This document shows, piece after piece, positions 22,396 through 35,299 of a DNA stretch of 64,000 nt. The notes under the pieces are model-generated. The model saw nothing but the letters and a program-made list of their open reading frames with translations, made no database searches and was not told the DNA's origin. Each line of letters opens with the position of its first letter. Position 1 is the stretch's first letter. Origin of the DNA: Lepisosteus oculatus (taxonomy: Eukaryota; Chordata; Actinopteri; Semionotiformes; Lepisosteidae). The translations under genes and the position numbers were made by a program. The stretch covers positions 16,857,817 through 16,921,816 of the forward strand of contig NC_090699.1 of assembly GCF_040954835.1 (NCBI RefSeq), in the 5' to 3' direction.

Positions 22396-24013
22396 TTGAT
22401 TGTTCCCAAGTTTACTGCAAGAAAAAGCCTTCTGCAGAACTGACTGGATTGAAAATGAACACATTTCCATGGAATATATTAGGATTTACTTGCTGACTTT
22501 CCTGGAAGAAATCTTTTCCAGTGCAATCAGATTAAATGAGGCTCTATAAGGTTTCTAATATATTTAAAGAAAGTCTGTATTTGCGTTCATTGGACGTGTC
22601 CTTCTAAAATGTTGTAATGGTAAGTAATTTCTCATTAATTGTCAATGTAGTGAGAAATAACCTTATCACACTACTTTGCGTGAGTCTATACTCAGTGATA
22701 ATCAGCTTGTTTTAGAAGGGAAGCTGGAAAGAATCTGTTTATCTTTTGTTTCCGATAAGTGCTCATTGCTTAAATAAAATCGCCTCCCAGTAGTTGCAAA
22801 GAGCTTATCTTTCAAGAGTAACATGGAAAAGGCAGAAAGTAGTTGGCTGTTTAGGAATAACAGATGACATGTCATCTGTTACCAGTCACTTGTACCACTT
22901 ATCAAACAGCACATACTTAGTGATACAAATCTACTTGCCAATAACATTTCATAATCCACCAAGGCTTCAAGGCTTATGTGGAATGCTTAAAGTCATTTCT
23001 GCTGCGCACAGAAGATTTGCTATTTGATGCCTGTTAATATAAAAAATATTTTTAATATAGAATTGTAATTAGACTGAAAAGCACAACTTAGAGTGTACTG
23101 TGTAATCAGGACTGGGATATGAGAGATCATGGATTCAGCATTTAAACTACCGAGCAAAAGAGAATGAAATGAACGAGAACAGGTCGGGGTTACTTTAGTT
23201 TATACAGTGGACTTTATAGAAAACAAGTTTAGGCCACATTTTCCACGATCAGCTGAGGAACATAATAGAAAAAAGGCTTCTGTTTTTCCATTTGAACATT
23301 TTTACAGGACCACAAGGGTCTAACTACTACAGCTGCCATACTTTACACAATTCCTCCTCGTTAAAAAACTTGGGTATACCACACAAACATGCGACGCCAG
23401 ACACTGAATTGACTCCTTCAGGTACACTGTGAGCTTGTGAGAGGTGGCTTTAAGAACGTTGGGGTCACCTGTTCATTGGCAAAACCTGCATTATAAGGCT
23501 CTCCTGACTGAGTAATTAACATTCGGAGGAAGTGGCTAGTTCCACACAGAGTTTATCCTTTCCCTCGTGTGGAGTGTAAATCTCCCCGACAGGTGAGCCT
23601 CATTCCACAGGTTTTTCCAACAGGTGAAAGACTTTCTTGATGCTACATCTCTCTACCTCACATACATGTTCTCACCCAGTAAGGATGAGAACGCAGTGTC
23701 ACAAGAGGCCTGTCATATACTGACAAACATTCTGCATATTTCTGAATAATAATCATATTAACAGATGCCTTTATATTCTCTTTAACATGCACATAGGTCA
23801 GCTCTTCAAAACACTTTACAAAATTAACCCATAGTCTTTGAAAATGTATTAAATTGGAATATTTACACTTTTTCAGTAATGGGATATCCTTAAAAGATTC
23901 TAGAATATGCATAGGCTATACATGCATTACGTTAAATAATTGAAAAAGCGGTTGATGACATCAATGTACAAATTTACATGTTAATGCAATGTCAGTAGCT
24001 GTGTCTGCTGTCA
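22396..24013. other. intergenic DNA including the likely 3' UTR of gdf2
   Basis: No gene recognised. The part next to 24013 should be transcribed as the gdf2 3' UTR. No AATAAA is seen close by on the minus strand; an ATTAAA variant (plus-strand TTTAAT) occurs near 23049. Confidence 0.4.
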
Positions 24014-24894
24014 CTACCTACACCCACACTCAGCGACTTTCATTCCTTCATAGAAGTGTTTTACTGTAAATATGCCACTTTCATAATACATGAGTGTAAT
24101 CGGATCCAATTTAGTTGGAACACAGCAAGCCTTTTCAGCTTTGTTGGGGTTATTAAGGTTCACAAGAGTCTGAATGATGGCGTGTTTGGAGGGCGTGACG
24201 TCATCAGTGAGAGGATAAGAGCACAATCCTTTGCACTCAAAGGCGTCATATACCTTTGGTGCTACGATCCAGGAATCCCAGCCGATTTCTTTAAAATCCA
24301 CACGGAGCGAAGTCCTCCTGCAGTAGTTATCTTTTGCATGTCGTTTTCTCCGTGGCTGGTCCCTGACGGAGCTCGTGCTTTTGTTATTCTGCTCTGAGAG
24401 GACGAAACTTTCTTCTTCGTGGGCGATCATGTCCTTCAGTTCGTCCGTGTCTTTCGTCTTGTCGCTCGTTCGGTCGTCTGAGAAGACGATCAGCACTGCC
24501 GAGCTGTTGTTCTTAACACTGACGCTGATATCGATACCCCCCCCTTCAAAGGCCCCCGTGTCCCTGCGCTCGACGCGTACTCCCAGTGTGTTTGTGGTCT
24601 GCCCTGACTTCACCCAGCGCTTGATGGCGTCCGTGACTTCAAAAACCTCCCAGGTGGGGTCTTTCCCCTCGGTGCTTTTAGCGCTGAGGAAATGCAGTAC
24701 TGGCTGGTCTTCGTGGTACTCCACGTCGTAGACCTTAATGGTCGCCTGCATGAAGTTGTGGTTCATAGCGCTGTGATCCAGGGAGGTGAACAGCCGCAGC
24801 TCGGCCATGGTGATCTCCTCGTGGCTTGGAATGGACAGGTTGAATCGCAGCAGGTGCTGAGTCTCACTGCTGTTTCTCTTCGAATGGGAGACAT
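24014..24894 (-). CDS. gdf2: gdf2 exon 2
   Basis: The acceptor is CTTCTTTTCAG|ATGTCTCCC. It encodes DVSHSKRNSSETQ through the rest of the propeptide, the furin site and the mature ligand, ending with TAG at 24016-24014. Confidence 0.95.
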
Positions 24895-25785
24895 CTGAAA
24901 AGAAGAGGAGGGCTGTGTAACTGCGCTGGATGTGAGAGGGCCATGGGGGTTCATTGTGTTCATCAAGCCACACTCGATTCTTTAAAGTCCACCTTGAATG
25001 CTTTTGTATTCATTATTATGTAATGTACTGTAGATCCTGCTCTAAAGTTGAAAATTATTTCAATAAAACGATGTGATAATGCACCAGGAATACTTCAATA
25101 AAATATAAAAGACCATACATTTGCTAAAAATCAGTATAAAACATTAAAGCACCAAACGTTGTACGACCAAAAATGAATCTTGTTTCAAAGTAAAACTTCC
25201 AAAAATTCCTTTTTGATTGGTTTAACACCATAACATTCTTTCACATATTAAAAAAAAACCCAGATCAATTGCGAATATTCGCAGTCAGGTTCAGATTTAT
25301 TTTAATGTGAGCTCTTCCCTAAAGCAATGACGTGGGAAAAAAGACAGCAGCCTGTAACGTGGTGACAATGTAATTGCCAACACTTCCATAATTACAACTA
25401 CCTCGCTAAAATGTGCATTATCCTTTGCAGATGAGGTCATGAGCTCACCTTGTATATTGAAGCTCCGGATGACGTCCGATCGAGGTGTGGAAGATTTATC
25501 CATGGCGTACCTGTTGTACAGCTCCATCATGAAGTGAGGAGGATCTGTCCTGCTGTGTTCGTGCGGGACTCCTGATAAATTCAAGAGGCGTAGGAATTCG
25601 TCCTTCACGTTTTCTAACAAGCCGCCCAGGTTTAAGTCCTCGCTGGGGTCCTCGCTGGAGTCTTGCTTCGAAATTTGGAACTGCATTTCTGTTTCCCTCA
25701 TTTTAATGACGCCGTTCAGTGGTTTGCACCTACACGGCCCAGTGAGCACCATCAAGCTGATCCAGAGTGGGAACAAGCAGTTCAT
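24014..25785 (-). CDS. gdf2: growth differentiation factor 2 (bone morphogenetic protein 9)
   Basis: Two exons on the minus strand, 25785-25449 and 24894-24014, give 405 residues; human GDF2 is 429. A signal peptide (MNCLFPLWISLMVLTGPCRC) precedes a TGF-beta propeptide with LLENVKDEFLRLLNLSGVP and ELYNRYAMDKSSTPRSDVIRSF. A furin site RRKR ends at about residue 297. The mature domain has 108 residues (298-405) with all seven cystine-knot cysteines, the landmarks FKEIGWDSWIVAPK and DDVTPSKHAIIQTLV, and the C terminus AECGCR. BMP9 is a circulating ligand of ALK1, BMPR2 and endoglin that acts in vascular quiescence and comes mainly from liver. The open frame continues upstream of 25785, but this ATG gives the family-typical signal peptide. 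The DDVTP..KHAI signature separates it from other BMPs. Confidence 0.96.
25449..25785 (-). CDS. gdf2: gdf2 exon 1
   Basis: Encodes the signal peptide and first part of the propeptide (112 codons plus one base). The donor is ATACAAG|GTGAGC, in phase 1. Confidence 0.92.
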
Positions 25786-25789
25786 TGTC

Positions 25790-27780
25790 GCCTCCAACTC
25801 CAAATTAGGGTTAATTATTAACTCTGTTTCGCTGTGATTAAAGTGAGAAGCGGCACACTGTGGAGCGACAATCTTCGCAGCCGAGATTCTGAACTTCAGT
25901 TGAAGTTTCCCTGTCCCAGTCCACAGTAAACAGCAGACTCTTGTCAACCAGAATAGTTGTACAGCTATTCTTATCTTAGCCATTGATGTCTTTGGCTTTG
26001 TTATCTTTCTGTGAGGCTTGTGGTTAATGAAGATTCTGTAAACATTTGACAGACACTTGTGGCTAATGAGAAGGTCACTGTATACCAATACAAAGTTGTA
26101 CTGAAGTACAAGGTCACTAATGAACAATTTTCCTTTGTGATTTTCCCAACTTCAGGAAAATAGTACTTAATGTACTCTGTTAAGTCCCATGTTCTCACAT
26201 GATTTGTTGGATTATTGATTTTGGTGCTTTTTACAATGTTGAATAGATATTATTCTTATCACATTACCATTGGACTGTGACATTTTGATACATTCGATGT
26301 GTTACAGTATAATATGATTTGACATTTGACATGCCTGTAGTTTGCTTTTTGTAACAGTTTTCAAGAGATTATGTAAAACACATCTGGATTTGCATTCCTG
26401 TTTATTTATTTTTTAAAATTTTACACTACAGTCCTGATTGTAATGTTTTTAGAAAAATGCTTTATAACATACAGTACAAATACATACTTTTGGTAATATT
26501 ACTTGCATTTGATTGGTGTCTGTCCAAAATACTGTACTAGCAGACTGAATTTAAAGTGGGAATTAACAATGACAGTATTATTTGAATTACCTTTGCACTT
26601 ACATTCTTACATTTACATCTACACTTGCTTGGATTATATATAATACCAGGTTTTCCGAACAAACAGTATTTTAGCCTGCAGTGGAGGAAGAAAATCTCAA
26701 TCACACTTTACAAGATCAATCATTTTGTTCTACAGTACCTTTCAATTTCTGCTGTGTACTGCAGTCAAGAATGTCTTTGTCCAGCTCCAACTCAGGTCAT
26801 TTGCAGACAGTCTAAACTAAAACACTTGGACAGCTGGAATGTTCCCTCTGACCTTAAGGGTCTTATCAAAATTGTCCCCAGTTCTTATTCACTCCTTTTC
26901 TGTCAGCCTTACTTTGCCTTCCTGTGCCAGGATTTGGCACAGTGAGGGTTTAATAGGAGGTGAGTGTGACGTTAAAGGACCTCTCCACATAGGAAGCAAG
27001 GGCAGGTACTGGAACACTGAGCTCATTGTCAAGAGCTTTTCAGTATTGTGGTTTGTCCAGGAAAAGACTGTACCTGTCAAAGGTCCTATTGGTCTGAAAA
27101 CAGAAGCTTAACCTTTAAAATGTTGTCTTAAGAAATAAACCGGAGTGCAAGCAGCGGTGAAAGAGAGAAAGTTGGAGTACAACTGTATAGTATATCTTTT
27201 TAAAATGTCCTTAAAGCTAGAATTTGCCTAAACACGAAGCAAGCTAACAGACAAGCTCTGGCATACATAATGATTGATTTAGTCTGATTGGAATGTACAT
27301 TCAGGCACAAAAACCCCATACATGCTTATCAGGACGAAGCACATTCTTTTGAAGAAAGATTAATGACATTGACTTGTCTGGAAGGATCAGGAGTGAGTAA
27401 CTGGTCTTCCTCGCCACCAAGAGCCTCCTACAATAGGAATAAAAACCGAGAAGAGTCGACTCGTTTAACTGGAATTCACATGGAATAATGACCACTATTC
27501 TGAATATGTATTAGGAATGTTTATCAGAAAAGGCATTCATAAAGAATTTTGGCTTAGCCTGCTCAGCCGAGAGCCAACCACCAGACCACAGGACAAGGAT
27601 GTCAGGACCCTGTGGTTTTTATAGCATTCTGGGATGTGGCATCATGGAGTCAGAGCAACAGGAATGCTGGGTAATTTGGTTGTCATTTCTCCTCCTGAAC
27701 TTTCATTACCTACCCCATTCTTCTGAACACCATGGACTATTATATAAGTAAAAAAAGAGATACACAATATTTGTCTTATT
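25790..27780. other. intergenic DNA between gdf2 and gdf10
   Basis: Contains the gdf2 5' flank. No coding exon or repeat is recognised. The open frame continuing to 26127 on the minus strand is treated as 5' untranslated. Confidence 0.5.
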
Positions 27781-27785
27781 TATGT

Positions 27786-28715
27786 TTTATTACGGTACTT
27801 GTGTTGACTACTGGCTTCATAATTTAAAACAGATACGCATAATGTTCTCCAAAACAAATGACGGATAAAAAAGTGATATTACCTACCAAAGAAGAAAAAA
27901 CGTACTGTTCATAAAAAAATATGTTGTGTGATAAATCAAGAAAAATATCAGTGGAAACTGAAAAAATTAAAGTTTAGTAAATGAGCTAAAATGTATTCTT
28001 TTAAAAAAACGTCAGTTCCGACCAGCATATTTATAACTATTCGATAAGATGGACACTTTTAGTAGCACGAAAACAAATTACTATTTACAAACATAATCCA
28101 AACAGATTCAGGGATATGTTACAGTGCAGATTAAAAGCAGTTGCAGTGAAAAAAACATAAGGGCATTTTTCCTACTCAGTTCTTGAAGAAAGCTAAATCA
28201 TAAAACTGATTAATTTATTGATTCCAGCCACCAAAAGATTATTCTCCTGATAATCTTCAGAATGAATCAAGGATTTTCAGTATCTGGTGATACCTTAAGG
28301 CTATATAACAATTCTGATAAGGCTATATTTCCAGTTAGAATCCTATTCTGTTATGTAAAATAGATGTGTATGTGTGAACGCATGCACACACACACACACG
28401 CTCTACATTTATGATGCACACACATACACCTATAGAAGAAGGAGAAAGGAATAACAACAATATGCACGCACAGAAAGAGACAGGACACTTTTGTTTCATA
28501 AATAGTTGTGGAATGTGAACCAATTACATTTCAACAGTATTTTACACAGAGTGTAATCTAAAGTTATCCAGTCCTTGAAGGAAACCTTCACTGTCCAACA
28601 CATGAGGGATCCGAAGAGCTGCCAGTGTCGCCCTTCTTGAAGGATTCTGCACGAAGAAAAGGCCATGTCTTGGTCTCTCGGTTAATCAGTCAACCTTCAG
28701 CTTTCCCAGATGTCT
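27786..28715 (-). other. gdf10: probable 3' UTR of gdf10
   Basis: AT-rich non-coding sequence. AATAAA hexamers on the minus strand (plus-strand TTTATT) occur at 28214-28219 and 27786-27791, giving possible UTR lengths near 0.5 and 0.93 kb. It includes a short CA repeat near 28384-28400. Confidence 0.4.
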
Positions 28716-28907
28716 CTATCGGCAGGCACAGGTCTCCACCGACATGTTGGGGTAAATCTTTAACACCACGTTTTTGTTCTCGTCCAAGAAAAGGACACTG
28801 AGCGAGTTCATTTTGTCAGGCACACAGCAGGGCTCTGGGATTCCTGCAATAATTCCCACTGCTTTCACAATGCTTTGAATGGTTGCGTGATTGGAGGGGC
28901 GAACGAC
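28716..28907 (-). CDS. gdf10: gdf10 exon 3 (C-terminal 63 residues)
   Basis: The acceptor is CTTTCTTTCAG|GTCGTTCG. It encodes [18 protein letters not shown] through [11 protein letters not shown] to ETCACR and TAG. It is too short to stand out as an open frame and was found by homology and splice sites. Confidence 0.95.
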   Translation of the reverse strand, partial: VVRPSNHATIQSIVKAVGIIAGIPEPCCVPDKMNSLSVLFLDENKNVVLKIYPNMSVETCACR

Positions 28908-31900
28908 CTGAAAGAAAGAGAATCACTGAAGTTATGAAGCACATATCCTGCATCTTAACCATCGCACATATTCACTGGCCTGTGCTCCACTGCTTTCATT
29001 TTGTTAACTCTTCATTCCTGAAATAAAGACAGATGACCAGGTGGGCTCACCCCAAAGACAAACCCGCCAGCATTACCGGACATTAAACCAGTATGACCCA
29101 GAATGTTTTTGAAGAAATGGAAGAAATTAACTGCAAAAAAAAATTGTTTTGGATAACAGCCTCCAGAATTATAACTGTCACTTCAATATTTTTTTGTCTT
29201 GAAGAGTACATTTAGTAGACGTAGTCATTCAGATTATGCTGAAAAAATCATCTCTCCTATGCTTTCAAATAAATCCACTAGTGTTTTACTGCATGCGAGC
29301 GACATTTATTACTAAATGTCAATAAGATGCGTTTCAGAAATTAGCGATCACTGGGAAAAGAAAAAAAAATACCTTTCTGAACTAATTTAGTCTAAAATAA
29401 GTAAAATAAACTTTACAATAAAACATGAACAAAACAGAATAAGGTAGGGAATAATTCTTTGAAAATAGTCATCTGTGATAGGGTACCTTGAACAGTGTTA
29501 TTTGAGTGTGACATTTACCATTAAAAGATTGATTATATATCAACTTTGGATGTGTGTGTGACTTTACACAGATGTTTTTTAGTAGCAGAAGGCATCCTGA
29601 CCTTAGGCATTGGGAATTCGCAGGCTCCTGCACAGTAGTAGGCATCAAATGATTTGGGGGACAAGATCCACTCACTCCAGCCGATGTCCGCAAAGTCCAC
29701 CTTCAGGTACCTCCTGGAGCAGATCCGAGGCTCGTTCCCCTGTCTCCGCCGCGCTTTCTTCATGGTTTTCTCATCAAAGCTGAGCACCTGGGACTTGGCC
29801 GACCCCTCGCTGTTCTCCTGTGCTTTTCTCCGACGGTCCTTCTTCGGCGGTTTGGGCTTCAGGGCCAGGTAAGCGCTCTCCCACAGCCCGTGCTTCTGGA
29901 AGGTGTGGTACTCGACCTCGGGGAGCTCGTTGTTTCGGATGGGGTCCGGGAAGTCCGCCTCCCTCTTGACTCGGGCGTCAGGAGAAGCGTTGGGGGACCG
30001 CGTGGCCTCTTCGGCGGCAGAGGACGGGTCGTACCTCTGCAGGCTCACGGCCACGCTGTTGGGCTCAGATATCGCCAAGTCGTTGGCGTACACCAGCATG
30101 TACGGGAGGTCGGAAGGCGAAACGCGGTCCTGGGACTTCTGGGATTTCTGCCCGAAATCAAACTCGGCGGTTATGACGAGCTCGCCCGTTTCCGTGGCGT
30201 CCTTGATCAGCGGCGTGATATCCTTCAGCTGCCAGGCTCCCCGCCTGCTCGGATAGAAAGCGAAGCTCCCCAGCGGCGCCCCCGGGGCTCCGTCCGAAGG
30301 GGCGCTTCTGAAGACGATGTTCACGGGAGGAAGCGGGTGGAGCTGCTGGAGGCGGCAGGAGGAAGCCTTGACACGCTTGCAGGCCCAGGACCTCTGCCGT
30401 GGGCGCTTGTCGAAGGAGAAGTGAAACGTTGTCGCGAGTACGACTTCCGATTCCTGAAGAGAGGAGAGATTGAAGTGGTACAGAACCCTCTGCTCTGTCA
30501 GTGCTGATAAATAAATACAGAAAGGAAAGAGGGATTCACAGATAAATCATGCAAATATATTCTTACCCAACGTCTTTGATTCACACAACAGAGTTATTGT
30601 TCCTTATAAAGTATTTCTGAGGATGATGGAGGACAGATACTCTTTACATCCAATCCCATCTGAACCATATGGAAACACTTATTTAAATAGCCCCTGGGGA
30701 TTTAAGTGAGTTACTAATAACTTAAATGTCTGACTGCATTAATTGCTTCTACAGTATAAGGGCACCAGTGATTATATGTACTGTAGTTTTTAGACTGTTG
30801 TGTAAATACAGTACTGGTAAATAACATTTATTATTGCATGTGTTAGATACCTGTTAGAGCGCTTTTATATATATTGCAAATGTTGATTCTAGTTTTTCTA
30901 CTACCCTATTTCTGAAATACGTGTGCAGTTTCAGGATAGAAATCTGTGCTTGAGATGGTTGAGATGAGATGCGACACAATTCAGGAGTGATAGCTGGTCA
31001 GTCACGAGCGTCAGAGGACCGTCACCGTTGTTACTGTCACTGTGGCCCTTCAGCCTGTCACAACTGCAATGTGACCCTGTACTGAACTGCTACCGTACTG
31101 CCTATGGTATGGTTCAAAACTACACTTCAGCAGGGCATGCTTATGTGCACAAGCCAATCACATAGCTTATTTTAGTAGAATCAAATTACTTATGAAGGAT
31201 TGCCAGCAAGCAAGAAATGTGGTACTGTTTGAATAAGCGGTATCTGCAGACAGGGGGAGAAGGAGAAAGATGTCGGAGTTCAAAATATCCTAACGACAGC
31301 CTCAAATATTACATTGCAATGTCAAATACTCCCTCCAGATGGCGCAGGGCAAATTAAATCAGATTTGACTAGATACCTTTAGGTTGTAGCTCATGTACTG
31401 ATTACCCCTTGGGTAATATATCGATGCTCTTCTTGTGATAATGTAGATTCGCCGTGTTTTCTTTGAGTTGCCTTAACAGCACCGCAGTCATATCGGTCTG
31501 TCTGTCTGCCAGTACACATTAAGAACATTTAACATTTTCCTTTATTTAAATGATCGATTTAAATGACGATCTTTGCACAATCAACAGCAAATACAAAAAC
31601 ACCCTTTAACTTTGCAAACATAAAAGTGCTTTCACTGATTTCGACCAATTTATAATAAAAAGAAACGTAAAAGTCGGTTGTATTATCTAAGCGGTGTGTG
31701 TTTGTGGGTGTTTCGCGTTCTTTTTGATACAGTTTATAGCCGCCTGCAACTGCTCTGCCGGATACACTGACATTAAAGGTCTGAAGTGGTCGTAAGAAAC
31801 AGCTTACCTGGGCTCGCCTTGAAGCTCCGCACCGTATTCCCGTCCCGAGGACGGGTGACTTCTCTGTTGTACTTTTCGTACAGTCTGAACATGTGAAGAG

Positions 31901-32078
31901 CGACCATATCCTGAGCGGAGCTGTCCAGCGCTGCCGTGTCAGACGGGCGCTCTGCCGGAGCGGCGAAGACGCTGCTGTCCTGGACGGAGCCCGGCGTGAC
32001 TCCAGCATCCGCGACTCCCAGGTTCGAGTATCCCAGCAAGAGAACCACACGCGAGAGCAAAGCGACGTTTAGTGCCAT
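28716..32078 (-). CDS. gdf10: growth differentiation factor 10 (BMP3B)
   Basis: Three exons on the minus strand, 32078-31808, 30494-29602 and 28907-28716, give 451 residues; human GDF10 is 478. A hydrophobic signal peptide (about residues 1-24) is followed by a propeptide with [26 protein letters not shown] and [20 protein letters not shown] basic processing site ARRR sits near residue 341. The mature domain has about 110 residues with [46 protein letters not shown] and the end SVETCACR, so all seven cystine-knot cysteines are present. The [11 protein letters not shown] and CEFPMPK phrases are specific to the BMP3/GDF10 subgroup. GDF10 is a secreted TGF-beta-family ligand acting in skeletal tissue, brain and Mueller glia. 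BMP3-type ligands often oppose other BMPs. Confidence 0.96.
29602..30494 (-). CDS. gdf10: gdf10 exon 2
   Basis: The acceptor is GCACTGACAG|AGCAGAGG; an alternative AG a few bases further in cannot be excluded. It encodes [12 protein letters not shown] through most of the propeptide, the processing site and the first part of the mature domain to CEFPMPK. The donor is CCTAAG|GTCAGG, in phase 0. Confidence 0.9.
31808..32078 (-). CDS. gdf10: gdf10 exon 1
   Basis: Encodes the signal peptide and N-terminal propeptide to VRSFKASP plus one base. The donor is CCCAG|GTAAGC, in phase 1. The ATG is the first in frame and gives a good signal peptide. Confidence 0.9.
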
Positions 32079-32119
32079 AGCGCTGCTGTAGCTGTATCGC
32101 GATTGCTTTTTATTCCGCT

Positions 32120-33918
32120 TTGCTTCTTCGTCAAGTGTGTTTTGTGAAAACGAAACAAACAGCTGTGCAGATGAGTATGTTTATGACTGATGAAGAGTTG
32201 TGGGAACAAGTCACTTTGTAAAGGTGAGGCCGTCTCTTCTTGTTCACGCCTCCCTCTGCGATATGCTCGATCTGAAGAGTCAAGTCAAAGAAAACTCTTT
32301 GAGAAATAGAGAACACATCTCCTGCGGACTCGGTATTGCCCGGGCAGTCACAGTTTCTTCTTACCGCCAGAAGCCAAGTGGTAATCTTAGGCAATAAGAC
32401 ACGCTGACGTCTACTGCTACTAACCAACGAGATCCAGCGCTACAGCACACCGTTTCCACAAGCCTCGAGAAAACACGCCATCTGATGCCACAAGTTGTCA
32501 ACGTGGGAGACTCCGAGTCGGAGTTACTGTACCTATTAAGACTAACCAGCCATGAGCACCATTTTTTTACTGTGGCTCTGTAACCGATAGTAGCGGTTAG
32601 AATGAACAACAACAATGAATAATTGCAGCCAACTGTCAATTGCTATAAAAATGTAAGAGCAAGAACAAAGACCACTGTATTGTTACAAGAGAACAAAAAA
32701 AACTGCAGGACATCAGATAGAATTTGTCAGAATACGTGCCTTTAGGTTTTCACAAAATACTTTGATTTGCGTCCCGCTTAAAATAGTCATCATAGTATGA
32801 GTCTTCTTGCTCCTCATCAAATCTGTGTCGGTTTTTTTTTGACTGAGAAAGCGATGAGCCCTTTGCGTTTTGTAAACGGATGTTCAGGTTGTCTTAGATG
32901 ACACATAAATCGGAGCTGGGACATTTTAATAAAGGTATTCTTGCGGATACAATAGCTACTGTGAATTATTTACTGTAACTCACTTCCCTTAATCACAGAA
33001 ATATGTATTGAGCAGAGCTACAAGAGCTCCTTCTTAAAATAAGTGATCCGAAAATCATTTTCAAAACAGGACAGTCATGTTTAACATCGAAAAAAAAACT
33101 GAAAGACAAGTTATTGGCAAAAAAAAACCAAATCGTCGATTTGAGATGACATACTTTGATAATAGACTTTTGTTAGATTCAAAAGAAAGTATACGTTCAC
33201 TAGCTGATGTTGAAATGTCCGACATGTATTAAGACAATTTCAGACATGTGCCTACAGAGGAACAGAGTAATATAAAGAGCCTCTCAGAGGTGGAGTAGAC
33301 GCAGCTGTGTGATTTCTGGGTATACTAAGGTCAGGCGGCGAAATTTACATGTACTCATTAGTTAGGTTTCTTTAATTAGGGCAGCACGGTTAATTAAGCT
33401 GTAACATTTTAAAGGCGTATTAAACCTTGCAGTCTAGCCCCATATTAGAAGTAAAAAATCATAGTTAAAATGAACATGAATACATTAAGCCATTTAGTAC
33501 TGTATGTTTTAAGGTCTCGAAGGTGCATGTCTTGTCACGTCGATTCTATTGATCTGTGCCTATCTTTCTCAGTATTTGTACCGATAAGAATTAAACCTCA
33601 AGCAACATTACTGACGCACTCATGCCGGGACCAAGAATCCAATATTAACGTGTTTCGTTTATAAGGAAATGTCAAGAAGAAATGGACACAGAATGCACAA
33701 ACAGACCGGTAAGTAAACGGCGTGGCGCAGTGCACGTCCTGCGCAGGAAACAACGGAGGAGAAATACAGGTCCTGCTCGGAGTTGTGCAATCGGCCTATT
33801 TAAGAATTAGTTCTGGGGCGTATTTATGAGGTCCTTTGATTTCATTCATGGCATTATGTACATGACCTCCACTGGGGAATGTTCTAACCTCCTCTATTTT
33901 CTATTTTCGTGTCTGCAG
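32120..33918. other. gdf10 5' flank, nothing recognised
   Basis: Non-coding. An AATAAAAAGC (minus strand, near 32104-32116) upstream of the gdf10 ATG is TATA-like but not convincing. No repeat recognised. Confidence 0.4.
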
Positions 33919-33967
33919 TACTTCAGCACAAAGCTGGTGCTGTGAAAGAGGGCTGCTCCAGCAGGAG
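33919..33967 (+). other. isolated exon-like cassette (49 bp)
   Basis: A pyrimidine-rich tract with GTGTCTGCAG| at 33918 and a donor CAGGAG|GTGAGT at 33967/33968 bracket 49 bp. Two of three frames are open. There is no recognised protein. It could be an exon of a non-coding RNA, a 5' exon of a gene outside the window, or chance. Confidence 0.25.
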
Positions 33968-35288
33968 GTGAGTAACAAGCTGAGCTGTGCCGGTCACTTC
34001 GCCATTAAAACGCCTTCTCTTCCCTCAGCCCACTGGAAACTTCTATTCACTTCACACTTGTATGTGTCTTAAATCTGCACTAAAGCGGAGAGGACCTTGC
34101 TACTTTGACATTGTTACTGGCGAATTAAAGAATAAATCAAGGATAGTGAACATTTCTTGCTGTATTTTATTGTAGAACAGCAGGCATGCGAAGCCATTAA
34201 GGCATACTACTTTGACTCTTTTGATGAAAAAAGTATGTGGAGAAGGAATTTAAATTAGCCCTGGGTCACATAATTCCTTCATCGTGAATATAACTAATCA
34301 GTGGCATCTCTAAGACACCTTCAGAAAGAGCCATGCAATTCCTCCTCCTGCTGAATATTGCTGGTAGTGTGAACGTTTTGTTAATTAAAGTTCTTGCCAA
34401 GAAATGATCTTAATAAAAAAGTGTAAGCCACAGCTGTGAGGATGGTCTCAGTGGGACTCACACTCTCTCCGTTTGTCCCAGATTAGCGAACAGCCAGTCC
34501 TCCTTAACTTGCAGATCGCATGAGTACTTACATTTCCACATTGTCTTGGCATCTGTTTGAGTTTTATGTAGAGGACGCAGTACCAAATAAATGCGCCTAC
34601 CGTCAGGGGAAACACAGAAACAGAAGAATAACAAAAAGAAGGATTTATTTAGGTATTATGATTTATTCGGATCTATATTCCCATCCGCCTGCAAGGATTG
34701 GCTTCTGCGTTTTGTACAAATGTACAAAAAGTCAGAGTAAGTGGGTTTTTAGCTACAACTGTCCAGACTTGTGACGTGGGCTGCGTATGTATCTCCCCAG
34801 ACTGCTGTGAGGGACTCGGAACTGGCAAAGTTAGCCACCGCTGCTGTAGAAATACACTGTTGGGACAACAGTCATCTATTTCTTTGTCTCTTAACCTACA
34901 ACATGGATTAAACACAATTTGAAGAGGAAGTCCAAAGTCCAAAGTCTAGGAAAAGTGCTAATATAGAGGGCTTCATTATTTTCCAGGAAGTCTTGACTCT
35001 GTGAAGAAGTGTCCGGTTCGGTGAACCTCCTCCACTGTCCTGATGGTTTCCGGCACCACTTACCACCATGGAAATGTCCATTTCGGCTGCTCCTGCACTT
35101 TTGCACGGATTGCACCTAATAGATGATCACGTGGTATTCTTAAAACATATATTTAAACAAATCAACTGGCTCTCTTAAATATACAGATATGACGTAATCT
35201 GAATGGGTATATTTCTATAGGGACCCCAAACTCATGAGTCCCAGTCGTTCTCATTTGCCGTAACCCTTAATTCAACTATTCTAATGTA
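33968..35288. other. intergenic DNA, nothing recognised
   Basis: No coding exon or repeat supported. Confidence 0.45.
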
Positions 35289-35299
35289 CATAAATATAA

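Noticed and set aside
25786-26127. N-terminal extension of gdf2 exon 1 to an ATG at 26127
   Set aside because: The extension has no TGF-beta propeptide similarity, and the ATG at 25785 gives a proper signal peptide followed by family-like sequence.
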